Origin: Schistosoma haematobium
Lineage: Eukaryota; Platyhelminthes; Trematoda; Strigeidida; Schistosomatidae
Direction: 5' to 3'
DNA length: 64,000 nt
Assembly (NCBI RefSeq): GCF_000699445.3
Contig: NC_067198.1
Location: 42,277,691 to 42,341,690, forward strand
Shown in pieces: positions 1 through 8,989 of the stretch (within the stretch, counting starts at the first letter, position 1; each line of letters opens with the position of its first letter). The notes beneath the pieces were generated by a model. It did not search any database, was not told the DNA's origin, and saw only the letters and a program-made list of their open reading frames with translations. Made by a program: the position numbers and the translations under genes.

Positions 1-225
1 AAAATGAATTAAAACTTCACACCATTATATAATCTGGTGACTATCAGAACTTAATAGTTAAGGGGATAACTTGATGACTTTCGAAGTGAATGGAACTCAG
101 TTCAAGTCCTAGAGTGAACATTAACTCTGAGATGCAGGTATATTCAGCTGACGAATCCCAAATATGGTGAGACGGGCAACTTGGATTCCACTGTTAGCCA
201 CAATCCATCTTTGCTTATTTGAAAT
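1..225 (+). repeat. Sm-alpha-like SINE fragment with decayed hammerhead
   Basis: A B-box-like stretch (about 108-118) precedes the conserved leader of the Sm-alpha type hammerhead, which lies at about 133-196. The core CTGACGA is intact at 148-154. The stem II partner reads GGTG instead of GGAC, the GAAAC box is changed to AGAC and the cleavage triplet GTC is lost, so this ribozyme should not cleave. The 3' flank (CTGTTAGCCAC...) matches the same region of the copy near 14.1 kb. Identification rests on remembered motif layout of the schistosome ribozyme. Confidence 0.6.
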
Positions 226-411
226 TGTATTTACATTTTTCATTTATTTCAATGAAATCTAAATTCTTTCCTATTAAGACTGATTTAACTGTAAGGTACT
301 TTTGAAATTCTTAAAATCATTGACTCTCAGTCTTGTGTCAGGCTCTACAGTACTATGGGTAAATTTTCTAGAATTTTCTTGGATCGGTTAATATTTTAAG
401 AAAAATAAATA
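226..411. other. AT-rich spacer, no gene seen
   Basis: No open frame, RNA gene or recognised repeat. The last bases (404-411, AATAAATA) may be one copy of a short target-site duplication for the adjacent SINE dimer. Confidence 0.5.
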
Positions 412-899
412 CCATTCCCAGCAGTTTGCATCCACGATCCCTCCCGCGGGATTCGAACTCAGGGCATCCAGTCTTGCGCGAGAATGCTTAAACTCTAAAC
501 CACTAAGCTGTCCGGCATCCAACGGTAATAATGTCTAGTCTCAACCAACCCACGAAATTGCGCGACCATCTTCCATTGTAGATACCTGTCTCTACCCAAC
601 ACGGATTAGCTACACTGGTCACAGCTTCTCGCTAGTGCTCCGAGAATTTCATCACGAAGCTAGTTACTAGTGAGCACATGGTAATTATCAGTATAGGGTT
701 GTAGAAATTATAACGTTTTTGACTGAGATCATGAACTGCTTGATGTTAGATCACCATTGAAAACCTGGAAGCACTGGACAGCCGTTTTGTCCCATTGTGG
801 GACTCTTCAGCGGTGCGCATTCACGATCTCAATTGCGGGATTCGAATCCCACACCAATCAGTTCAGGATCTCAATCGAATAACTCCACAACCCTATACT
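412..899 (-). repeat. SINE-B tandem dimer (HHR SINE), 5' inverted tail
   Basis: Read on the minus strand, this holds an inverted tail piece (899-864), then B box, hammerhead and tail of one unit (860-678). It continues without a break into the linker, head, tRNA-like region and start of the hammerhead of a second unit (677-412). The B-box motif recurs about 390 bp apart (837-850 and 447-458). The ribozyme at about 840-780 has core CTGAAGA and a 5-bp stem II, but G12 of GAAA is changed to A. AATAAATA at 404-411 and 900-907 is a candidate target-site duplication. Confidence 0.7.
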
Positions 900-907
900 A
901 ATAAATA

Positions 908-1220
908 TCGTTCTATAATACGTTCTTTTTAAAATTTCAGTTTAATTTCAAAAAAATTTTCATAATAAAATGTTTTAAACAATGGATTTCATTCGATCAT
1001 ATTTATTCATTGCCTTAATGAAAATCGAATGAATCATTTTAATTACATTATTGAAATTCATTTTCATTTCATTAGTAACTTCTTTCAATGATGAAGTCTA
1101 AACTAAAACGATTTACATAATTAAATAGATGTACACATGTTAAGTACTTTTATATAATCACTTAGTTTATGTTTCATATCTTTATGTTACTAAAGTGAAT
1201 AATATTCCAGACTTTTACTT
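908..1220. other. AT-rich spacer, no gene seen
   Basis: Only AT-rich sequence with no coding or structural signal; it ends in a short TA run at about 1222-1238. Confidence 0.5.
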
Positions 1221-1240
1221 TAGATATATATATATATACG

Positions 1241-1570
1241 GGTGTAAGCTACTTATATTCATATAAGTAGTACATAACGATAGTCAGGAATAAAATGTAC
1301 TTCAGTAGAAGATTGAGAATTGAAAGAACAGGAACGAAAAGCAATTTGTATGAAAATGCAGTAACAATGAAAACTGAGATGACTGACTGATATTTGTAAA
1401 AGAAACAGTCAAGTTTGAGATGAATAATTGATATTTTGCAAATTAACTATATACTGTATGGTTTTCAGATTTTAGTAACATATTCTGTAATTTCAAGTTA
1501 TAATATATTCGATTGTCCCCACTTGTGTTCTTATTCATCACAATTTTATTGATTGTAACGTTTTATCCAA
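1241..1570 (+). repeat. Sm-alpha-like SINE body (3' part)
   Basis: This starts with a perfect 22-bp palindrome at 1251-1272 (arms CTACTTATAT/ATATAAGTAG), followed by a purine-rich stretch. It ends in the block around 1508-1545 (ATTGTCCCCACTTGTGTTC). The same order of blocks occurs at 15340-15690 and 60105-60390 on the minus strand and at 60945-61285 on the plus strand. In the last copy it lies directly downstream of the 3' half of a hammerhead, which ties this body to the ribozyme SINE. Confidence 0.6.
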
Positions 1571-1864
1571 TCTTTTATAAGTGTGGTTATATTGAAATAG
1601 TGTTTTCTATGTTTTGTTATTTTGTGTTTACAGGAGCCATCAACTTTCTATAATCCGAAATATACCATATATTGACTACTTAATTAACCCAGGTTTATAT
1701 TAAAGATTGTTTATAGAATCTGTCTAGATCTATCAAAGCATCTATTCGTTTGCTTTATAAAATGAGAAATAATACATTTGATTTGTCTATGAGATTAAAT
1801 CGGAACCAAATATGTTCTATCTCTGCACTTAACTTTTGTGCAGACTTGTTATTATTATTATTTT

Positions 1865-2062
1865 AACAGTTGGGATCATGAGTCAATTGAAGCTAGACCA
1901 CTACCATGGGAAACCTGGGAGCACTGGACGGTCGTTCCGTCCTATTGTGGGACTCCTCAGCAGTGCACATTCACGACCCCGCCCACAAAACCCCATCTGA
2001 TACTAATCAACATATGCTCACTAGTGACTGGCTTCAAAGAAATTTCTCCTGCTGAACCAATT
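1865..2062. repeat. SINE-B foldback fragment
   Basis: An antisense SINE-B piece (tail through hammerhead to B box, 1865-1983) is joined head-on to a sense piece (1984-2062) holding the tail end, linker and start of the head. The hammerhead, read on the minus strand, keeps CTGAGGA, a 4-bp stem II and GTC, but GAAAC has become GGAAC. The sense part shows the tail running directly into the linker of the next unit (CTCACTAGTGACTGG), as in other tandem junctions. Confidence 0.65.
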
Positions 2063-2191
2063 TCTTTACTCGCTTGATTTACAGTTCAAACTTATTTCCT
2101 GTATCAATATATGTAACACCTGTAATATTTTCACATTATTTTATTAATGAGATAAAAACACATTATATTTATTTTATTGCGTTTCAAAAAA

Positions 2192-2425
2192 TAACAGTTC
2201 AGTGGTCTAGAGGTTAAGCGTTCACGCGCAAAAATAAAGGTCCTAGGTTCAATTCCCCCTTGTGGGATCCTGAATGCACACTACTAAAGGATCTCATACT
2301 AGGACGAAATTGCCGTCTAGTACTCTCAGGCTTTCACTGGTGGTCTAACTTACATCAACCCATAAATTCAACCTGAAAATACTAAAATCTCTATAAATGC
2401 GCATACTGACAAGATTTTATTACTT
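2192..2425 (+). repeat. SINE-B copy, diverged
   Basis: A box-like AGTGGTCTAGAGGTTAAG (about 2201-2218) and B-box-like GGTTCAATTCC (2248-2258) precede a damaged hammerhead (about 2270-2325). The core is disrupted, although the GGAC-GAAA segment survives. A degenerate tail follows. Old copy. Confidence 0.6.
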
Positions 2426-2429
2426 GATT

Positions 2430-2984
2430 CATTAGTTTTTTATCTGTTCTCCGGTACATAAACATGTAGTGTTAATATATTAATTTGTAAGCATTTGAAT
2501 CTTCCTATTGTTGATGTTGAGGACTGAAATTCGTTACTTTCTGTTTTGCTGAAAAAAGGATGTAATCATTGAAACTATGAGAATTAGTACTATAGATTTA
2601 TTATTCAGGAAGCATGAACATTCACTTTTCATTCACCGCCATGGATCTCAACCCGTTTTTATATATATAACGTAATTAACTGATTATTTTGATTGTTTTC
2701 AAATTATTCTTTAAAGAAATCCATGGCAATAACCATAAGGATAGTTATTTATTTCAGTCACTCATCAGTATATAATTATAAGACCCACTAAACAACATTT
2801 TATAAATACAAATCATGTTTCATACAATCGATTCCTAATACGAATTTGAATAAAGTTGTAAAACAATAAGTGAGGCAGAATTATATAAATACATTTCGGT
2901 TTATGGTATCTCGTCAGTCACTTACAATCATATTCATCATAAAGTGTAACAATAAGATATGACATAATATGAAGTAATCAATAT
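2430..2984. other. AT-rich spacer, no gene seen
   Basis: No coding signal. The segment near 2890-2930 has weak similarity to the foldback arm at 11500 (GTCAGT..CTTACAA), probably a relic. Confidence 0.4.
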
Positions 2985-3290
2985 TGATTGCGACTGACGA
3001 GGAAATGAGGAGACGATGTTAGAAGTGGATAGAACATTACAGAACAATACGGAAATCATGAAACTGTATCACAAGACAAGAGCTAACTTGAAATACTGAA
3101 TGGAAACGGAGAAGACGAAGACCAATGAATACACTGTGTCGGGAATTGGAAGCAGATACGAAAAGGATGAATACTGACTAGAAACAATTGGAAAGAATTG
3201 TACTGGACAGAATTGGATAGAGGGTGTTGATGGGAGATCTATGCTCCTGCATGAGGGGCAGCAAGTGTAAGAAAGTAATTGAGTAAGTAA
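2985..3290 (+). pseudogene. RTE-type non-LTR retrotransposon, 3' end fragment
   Basis: The translated remains match the C-terminal region shared by seven other copies here (10730-11005, 17090-17340, 22270-22590, 25325-25590, 26920-27245, 31995-32262). That block is a basic [10 protein letters not shown] motif, a GRPKN-like segment, and a closing [18 protein letters not shown] motif. Several stops and frameshifts break it. Only the last ~90 codons and the AAGT-type tail are present, as expected of 5'-truncated copies. The tail end (AAGTAATTGAGTAAGTAA) is typical of this family in the window. It is not a functional gene. RTE assignment is from the RT and linker seen in the copy at 9-11 kb. Confidence 0.75.
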
Positions 3291-3294
3291 TTTG

Positions 3295-3668
3295 GAATAA
3301 AAGATTTTTCGAAAATGAGTAAATTTGAAAATGGTGTTCAACACAGAATTATCTCAAATAACTGGTGATTGAGAGTGTGGAACACTAGATAACAGTTTCT
3401 TTCTATAAGAGTATATAAGATTACCGAACAATATTCATTTTCAAATTCCCCTTCTATATATCAGACCGGTTACTAGTTTGTTAACTTTACACCACTAAGT
3501 TGTGATATATTGGTTCACATTTAAAACTTTCTTATATTTTTCGATATTGTTTGGTTAGCATCGATTATCATGGGTTATAATACCTAGTACTCCAATTATA
3601 GTTGGTTAGCAATCAAGTAGTTAATTATGATTGGAAGACGTAGTTCGTGGGGTAACAGGATTTAGTTA
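3295..3668. other. AT-rich spacer, no gene seen
   Basis: No recognised feature before the microsatellite. Confidence 0.4.
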
Positions 3669-3672
3669 GTAG

Positions 3673-3723
<51 letters not shown>

Positions 3724-3733
3724 GGTAGGTAAT
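3669..3733. repeat. (AAGT)n microsatellite
   Basis: About fifteen near-perfect 4-bp units with GGTA variants at both ends. AAGT repeats also form the tails of the RTE-type copies, so this may descend from such a tail. Confidence 0.9.
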
Positions 3734-4303
3734 CAATATTGGTGATATAGATTATAATAATAGTAATAATATATACGAATATTCCCCAAGATTAGAATGA
3801 ATCGTTTGACAGTAATTGAGCGCCGAGTATAGAGAAGTCATTATATGTGAAAATTATATTTGAAATATTCTCAGCGATTGAAATTTAACTAAATCCAACG
3901 TTTCGTCCAGCTAACTTGTCTGGACTTCTTCAGGGTAATAATCAAAATCAAAATTATCGAGGAAATATATAGCTTTTTAATAATATATATAAATATATGT
4001 AAACAAATGCGGGGCCACTTAAAAGTAGTGTTACTTAATTCATCTCGTTGATTCCGATTGTTAGATAATTACCACTTCATCTATTTATGACTTCAAAATT
4101 TATTTTCAATTAATCTGAAACTTTCATAAACTTCTCAAATCTCCTATAATTATAACGCAATCCATTTTATCAATTTCCGGACTCAACATAATTAATGTTT
4201 CAGCCTTCTATGTTAGTTTGTTTTTGTTTTACTTCCATCATCAAATGACCTCGCACTTGCTTATCCATACATATATGTATATATATATTCAAACAGTTGT
4301 AAA
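3734..4303. other. AT-rich sequence with old repeat relics
   Basis: A GC-richer stretch at about 3895-3945 contains a short hairpin (GTCCAG...CTGGAC) in a block ending CTTCTTCAGGG, likely the edge of an old mobile element. No gene seen. Confidence 0.4.
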
Positions 4304-4452
4304 CAACTGATGAAAAACCATGAAATAAAATGACAAAATCGGATTATTCCACCTTCATTTCTATTTTGACCTTATAGCAAACATTATAAAATTAATTTAT
4401 ATACGATTAGCCTAAGCATAAATTTTACACACTTGACATTTAATTATTAGTA
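4304..4452. repeat. Partial duplication reaching the DEG/ENaC exon end
   Basis: 4304-4404 matches 4717-4820 (both begin ACAACTGATGAAAAA), and 4425-4445 matches the last bases of the sodium-channel exon with its flank (around 5315-5335, CTTGACATTTAATTATTA). The copy next to the exon is split by the SINE insertion at 4829-5275. The simplest history is a tandem duplication of intron start plus exon edge, followed by separate SINE insertions in the two copies. Confidence 0.6.
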
Positions 4453-4716
4453 TCAAAAGTGGATTTGTAGAGATTATAGTATTTTCAGTAGTTGAGTTTA
4501 TGAGTCAATTGAAGCTAAACCACTACCATGGAAAACCTAGAAGCACTGGATGGCCATATCGTCCTATCGTAGGACTCGCCAGCAGCGTGAATCCACGACT
4601 CTGCCTCGCGAGATTCTAACCCAGGACCTATCAGTCTCGTGCGTGAGCGCTTAATCACTAGACCACTGAGCTGGTCAACATCCAACGGTGTTCATATCCA
4701 ACTTTAACCAATCTAC
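4453..4716 (-). repeat. SINE-B copy, antisense
   Basis: In sense (minus strand) order there is a head, tRNA-like A and B boxes, a hammerhead remnant (core CTGGCGA, so dead), and a B1-type tail. It is inserted beside the duplicated segment described at 4304. Confidence 0.65.
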
Positions 4717-4816
4717 GAAACAACTGATGAAAAATCATGAAATACAAAGATAAAATCGCATTATTCTATCTTAATTTCTGTTTTGACCTTATGCAAAAAT
4801 ACATTACAAAATTAAT

Positions 4817-5287
4817 TTATACAATTCAGAAGGGGTTTTGTGGAGATCATGATCTCAACTGTTGAAATTACTACAATCTCCACAAAACGCCTTCTGATAC
4901 TAATCAATATAAGCTCACTAGTGACTGGCTTCAAGAGATATTTCCTGGAGTTTTGATGAGAAGCAGTGACCAGTGGAGTTTAACCGCGTCAGTTGTGAGA
5001 TAGTAACTCAATGATGACAATGGTGGATGTGTCGTCCAGTTTCGTGGATTAGTTGAATTTAGACATTAACACCGTTGGATGCCGGCCGGCTCGGTGGTCT
5101 AGTTGGTTAAGCGCTCGTGTGCGAGACTGATAGGTTGTGGGTTGGAATCTCGTGAGGCGGGGTCGTGGATGCACGCTGCTGAGGAGTCCCACAATAGGAC
5201 GGAACGGCCATCCAGTGCCTATAGGTTTTCCATGTTGATCTAGCTTCAATCGACTCATGATCTCAACTGTTGAAATTATACAATTCA
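4817..5287 (+). repeat. SINE-B insertion, circularly permuted, with 12-bp TSD
   Basis: Target-site duplications TTATACAATTCA lie at 4817-4828 and 5276-5287. The insert (4829-5275) starts with about 20 nt of inverted tail, then reads in sense through tail, linker, head, A box (about 5090-5105), B box (5140-5150) and hammerhead (5170-5219), and stops inside the tail. The block CATGATCTCAACTG occurs at 4848 and again at 5256, giving a unit of 408 bp. The ribozyme keeps CTGAGGA and stem II, but GAAAC is GGAAC and GTC is ATC, so it should be inactive. It lies just inside the first intron of the sodium-channel gene. Confidence 0.8.
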
Positions 5288-5318
5288 CTTAAACACAAAT
5301 TATTGTTTTTTTACTTAC

Positions 5319-6086
5319 TTGACATTTAATTATTAATTTATCATGTTGATAACCAAGTTTTCTTCTTTCTTCATTATTTGGTAAACTTTCTAAAAATCCA
5401 GCTAATGAAAATGCTGCACTAGCTGCATTATATTCATCAATTTTATGTTTATTATAAAAAATATATTGAGCATATGTAGCTAAATCTAATACAAAATGTC
5501 TTGGTGTTTTCCAACCTTTCATTTGTAAATATTTTAATCCATCTGGTGAAATTGGACGAAAATTACATACAGTTACTGATGGAAATGGACTAATTGTATG
5601 ACGTAATACACGTGGTGGATGTATTACATTATATTCTAAATATTGTCTAGTTAAAAAAAGCATACATATAAAACAACCTAATATTAATATAAATACTAAT
5701 ATTAACCATAATAAACGTAAATAACGATTATGTGCACGAACTATACGTGGTAGACCACGTATTGTTGTATTTTCACAAAAACGTTTTAATTCATCTAATA
5801 TTATAACAGATATATGATCATGTTTTAATGATGTTGACGGTGATGTTGGCGATGATGGTGATCTTCTTGAATTCTGTTTGTTCACTTGAATTAAATCAAT
5901 GATATTATTCATTGTTTTATTTTTATTTAAATTAAGATGATCCATTGGTAATGATTCGTTGATATGTTCATAACATTTTCTAATCTCTTGTATCAAAATA
6001 TAACATAATGGACATATAGAATGTAAATTATTTTTATCAGAATTTTCTATATTTCTATTTTTATTATTATCAGTAGTATCGGACAT
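5319..6086 (-). CDS. DEG/ENaC-family sodium channel, first coding exon (partial)
   Basis: This is a 256-codon exon with an ATG start at 6086, ending in phase 0 at 5319 before a consensus GTAAGT donor (5318-5313). Residues 1-100 are a polar cytosolic N-terminus with a Ser/Pro/Thr-rich patch at 73-88. Residues 104-115 match the family's pre-transmembrane segment, TM1 spans about 125-147, and the post-TM1 motif FPSVTVCNFRPIS is at 168-180, followed by the start of the extracellular domain. The final ..IIKCQ fits the usual point before the conserved Cys-rich finger region. Family members form trimeric Na+ channels in the plasma membrane, gated by peptides, acid or mechanical force; the ligand cannot be told here. 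The gating His-Gly motif reads Arg-Gly (110-111). Later exons should lie toward lower coordinates; I found none in the window. Confidence 0.85.
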
Positions 6087-6150
6087 AGTTTTGATTTCCT
6101 TTTGATTATTATAATAATAATAAGATTAAATCAAATCGACGATTTATTCA

Positions 6151-6207
6151 TTTTTATATCAGAAAATACTTTATTTTGATTGGATTACAGATATAAATTT
6201 TGATTGG
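6151..6207 (-). promoter_or_regulatory. Candidate core promoter of the DEG/ENaC gene
   Basis: On the minus strand a TATA-like TATAAAAA lies at 6158-6151, about 65 nt upstream of the ATG. Two CCAAT boxes follow at 6183-6179 and 6207-6203. Spacing suits a small Pol II core promoter, but AT-rich DNA gives such matches by chance. Confidence 0.35.
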
Positions 6208-6235
6208 TTATAAAACGAAGTTATTTGTTGTTATT

Positions 6236-6355
6236 GTTTATTTATTTACTTTAACACATAGATATTGGTACAAGGAGGCACCAAATATAAATGCGCCATA
6301 CAAATCTCATTTGATATATGTGAGAGCTGTGATACCACCCAGGTGCATTTGTTGT
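6236..6355 (-). repeat. Non-LTR element 3' tail, relic
   Basis: TTTATTTATTTACTTTAACACATAGATATTGG-like sequence is shared with 12395-12570 and 36704-36850, where it is the 3' end of a non-LTR element ending in a TAAA-type repeat. Only the last ~120 bp remain. Confidence 0.55.
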
Positions 6356-6359
6356 TTTT

Positions 6360-6564
6360 CTATAATTTGACTTATAAATATAATTCTACATTTTGAAAGT
6401 ATTCAACAAGTAGATTTGGACTTGGATTTCAAATTAGTAAGTTGTAGCAATAGTGTATATTTTATTGTTATTAATAGTAAAATTCAGTGATTAATGTTCT
6501 GGTTTGCCATAACAACATAGTATCAAGTAAATTGCAATGAGATACTAAGTCACGTAAATTAATC
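6360..6564. other. AT-rich spacer, no gene seen
   Basis: No recognised feature. Confidence 0.4.
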
Positions 6565-6878
6565 GTTACAAAGTTTTTGGTTGAGATCATGAACTGATTG
6601 ATGTTAGACCAACATCGAAAACCTGGAAGCAGTGGACGGCCTTCTAGTCTTATTGTGGGACTCTTCAGCAGTGCACATCCACAACCCCGTCCGCGGGATT
6701 CGAACCTAGGGTTTTCAGTTTTGCGCGCGAACGCTTAACCTCTAGACCATTGGGCCAGCATCCAACGGTGTTAATGTCTAACCCTAACCAATCTATGATG
6801 GTCTAACATCAATTGGTTCATGATCTCAATCAAAAACTTAACGATCTCCATAACCCCTAAACTGATAGTTACAAAGTT
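6565..6878 (-). repeat. SINE-B2 insertion with 11-bp TSD and inverted tail
   Basis: GTTACAAAGTT at 6565-6575 and 6868-6878 flanks the insert 6576-6867. On the minus strand the insert begins with an inverted tail (6867-6797). It continues with head, A box, B box, a damaged hammerhead (CTGAAGA kept, GAAA lost) and a tail cut short just after the CATGATCTCAA block. It belongs to a sub-family whose tail differs from SINE-B1 (GTTCATGATCTCAATC, then an A-rich run). Confidence 0.8.
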
Positions 6879-7110
6879 GTTGAATCCCAATTATCAACAC
6901 CTGGTATACTAATGGCTTATGGTAAATTTGTCTTTTATCAATAATGAAAAACAAAATACGACACTCAAATCTATAACTGAGACTGATAACAGTTTTGTAG
7001 TGTCGTTTATTACATTAGACCCATATACTTTATTCTAGCTTTTGGACAGGTCAATCTATTCATTCTACTTGAGTCACATTTTGACCTTGTTAATTATTCA
7101 CTTATCTCAA
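6879..7110. other. AT-rich spacer, no gene seen
   Basis: No recognised feature. Confidence 0.4.
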
Positions 7111-7470
7111 TCTTGACTGTTTTTATATGAGCATATTGTGTGTACGCTTCTTATCCTATTCATCACATATCTGTAGCATACATTTTTGTGTAATTATAAA
7201 TATTAATTACCGCTTAATTAAACTGGAGTTGGTTTACATGCCTTCTCCACTGTGTCATTTCGCTCTCTTTTCTTCGCCTCTTTCGCTGCGTCTCTCTGAT
7301 TATCTATTCCAATCAACGATTGTACAAAATATATGTATTGGGAAATCCATTCCCAATCAGAAACCATCTCATTGGGGTCAGATCCCGGGCCACTAAAGTT
7401 TGATTCTACGGAGTTCGGATTATCCTTAAAGTTCGGTTGTACTAATATCTTAAATCTATAATTCATAAAG
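7111..7470. repeat. Unidentified GC-richer repeat, LTR-like
   Basis: This block is less AT-rich than its surroundings, with a pyrimidine-rich centre (7240-7300) and a hairpin ATTGGGA...TTCCCAAT at 7337-7356. It has no long open frame that looks like protein. Its base composition suggests a solo LTR or other mobile-element end. I cannot define termini or name it. Confidence 0.25.
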
Positions 7471-7750
7471 ATTGTAAATAATTTAATTGACTTAGAAAAG
7501 AAGTGAGATTTGCAAACTAGGAAGTATTAAAAAGCCAATTCATTCTAGTCTAAAGCTTTTCAGTATTATGTTTTCTCAACTCCATATAAAATCATAACTA
7601 ATGTCTCTCAGTTTTATGATAAGTACCATACTTATTAGGCATTAAGTTAATATCAAATAGTTTAAATAAATAAATTAACTTACTGTGAGATATCTTCCTA
7701 ACTCTACATTGAAAAGTAGTCTATCATTAGGTTTGAACATTTATTTTTGT

Positions 7751-8010
7751 TAATTCAGTGGTTGAGATCATGAGTCAATTGAAGCTAGACCACTACCATG
7801 GAAAATCTGGAAGTACTGGATGGCCATTTCGTCCTATTGTGGGACTCCTCAGTAGTGTGCATTATTGTATTAAATATACTAACAAACAATATCCAACAGT
7901 AATTCTATCATAAATTTGATAATTGAATTCATGAGACAATTCAAAATAGACCATCACCATGGAAAACCTGGAAGCACTGAATTGTCGTTTCATCCTAGTA
8001 TGGAACTCAT
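7751..8010 (-). repeat. Two SINE-B fragments, antisense
   Basis: Fragment one (7751-7866) covers tail through hammerhead; fragment two (about 7915-8010) covers tail and part of the hammerhead. In fragment one the catalytic core is intact (CTGAGGA, GAAA, UC). The stem III closing pair is changed from C-G to T-A on both sides, but base pair 1.1-2.1 is a mismatch. Confidence 0.65.
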
Positions 8011-8128
8011 AAATCTTTAAAAGTCTAATATTTACCCTATCAGAATAGAACAAAATAGTCACATCATATGAAGTTTACTTCATTGCATTTAAATAATCAC
8101 CAAGTAATAATAATAAAACGAAATTGAT

Positions 8129-8537
8129 AATAAACATATATTTTTGTTATATCCCAATGAGTAGGAAAAAGAACTATATTGCTGATGTTTCGTGACTTAA
8201 TATCAGCTCATTCTTCAGAGAAATTTATTGACCAAAATTCAATTTATACAAGTTATTAAAAGGAAAAACCATCCAACTCAGAGAATAAAACTCTAACAAA
8301 ATCATTTATCTGAATTATAAATCTTCGCCACCATCTTGAAAAACAAAATGCAGAATCTATTTTCGTTAGTACAATCAAGATATTCTACATTGTTTCCTTT
8401 GTACTATTTAAACTTGTGTTAATTGAATTTCAGTTAATAATTTTCTCTAAAGTATTGGCTTACATGAAGTCACGAAACGTCAGAAATATAATTTTTTCTA
8501 CTCATTCGATTATAATAAAAATATATGTTTATTATTA
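8129..8537. mobile_element. Foldback element, arms ~95 bp
   Basis: Arms 8129-8224 and 8441-8537 are inverted copies sharing TAATAAACATATATTTTT, AATGAGTAG and GTTTCGTGAC blocks. The same arm sequence flanks 13493-14235. The interior carries an antisense piece of the tRNA-headed repeat found at 34966-35320 (8262-8345). No coding sequence, so presumably non-autonomous. Confidence 0.6.
8262..8345 (-). repeat. Fragment of tRNA-headed SINE (as at 34966)
   Basis: The reverse complement matches the first ~80 bp of the 34966-35320 element (GATGGTGGAGAAGATTTG.., then the GAGCTGGATGG block). Degenerate. Confidence 0.55.
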
Positions 8538-8540
8538 TTA

Positions 8541-8872
8541 TCAGAAGAGGTTTTGTGGAGAATTTAGTAATATTATAGTTCAACCAAGTTTTTTATGAGA
8601 GTAACTCACTGAAGACAATCGTGGATGGTGACTTAATTTCGTAGATTGGTTGAAGTTAGACATTAACACCATTGGATGCCGGCTAGATCAGTGGTCTAGA
8701 GGTTAAGCGCTCGTGCGCGAGACTGATAGGTCCTGAGTTGGAATCTCGTGAGGCGGGGTCTTGGGTGTGCACTGATTAGGAATCCTACAATAGGACGAAA
8801 CGGCCGTCCAGTGCTTCCAGGTTTTCTATGGTAGTGGTCTGGCTTCAATTAACTCAAAGATCCAACTACAAG
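8541..8872 (+). repeat. SINE-B insertion with 5' inverted tail
   Basis: It starts with an inverted tail (8541-8587, CAGAAGAGGTTTTGTGGAG), then reads in sense from the head through the A box (8692-8707), B-box-like GAGTTGGAATCTC and a hammerhead-derived stretch (8769-8818) to a tail truncated near 8872. The core reads ATTAGGA, so the ribozyme is dead, while GGAC-GAAAC-GGCC-GTC is intact. ATATGT/TATTATTA-type flanks at both ends are a loose target-site duplication. Confidence 0.7.
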
Positions 8873-8989
8873 AAAATATGTATTATTAATTCTCGACAGA
8901 ATGCTCAATTTATTTAAAACAAACAAGTCCAACATTGCTACTTACATACTTACGACTGTTAAATACTTTCTTATATTCAATGAAGCTTA

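Noticed and set aside
5085..5160. Genuine tRNA genes at SINE heads
   Set aside because: A and B boxes are present, but the cloverleaf arms do not pair and the sequence is part of a repeated SINE.
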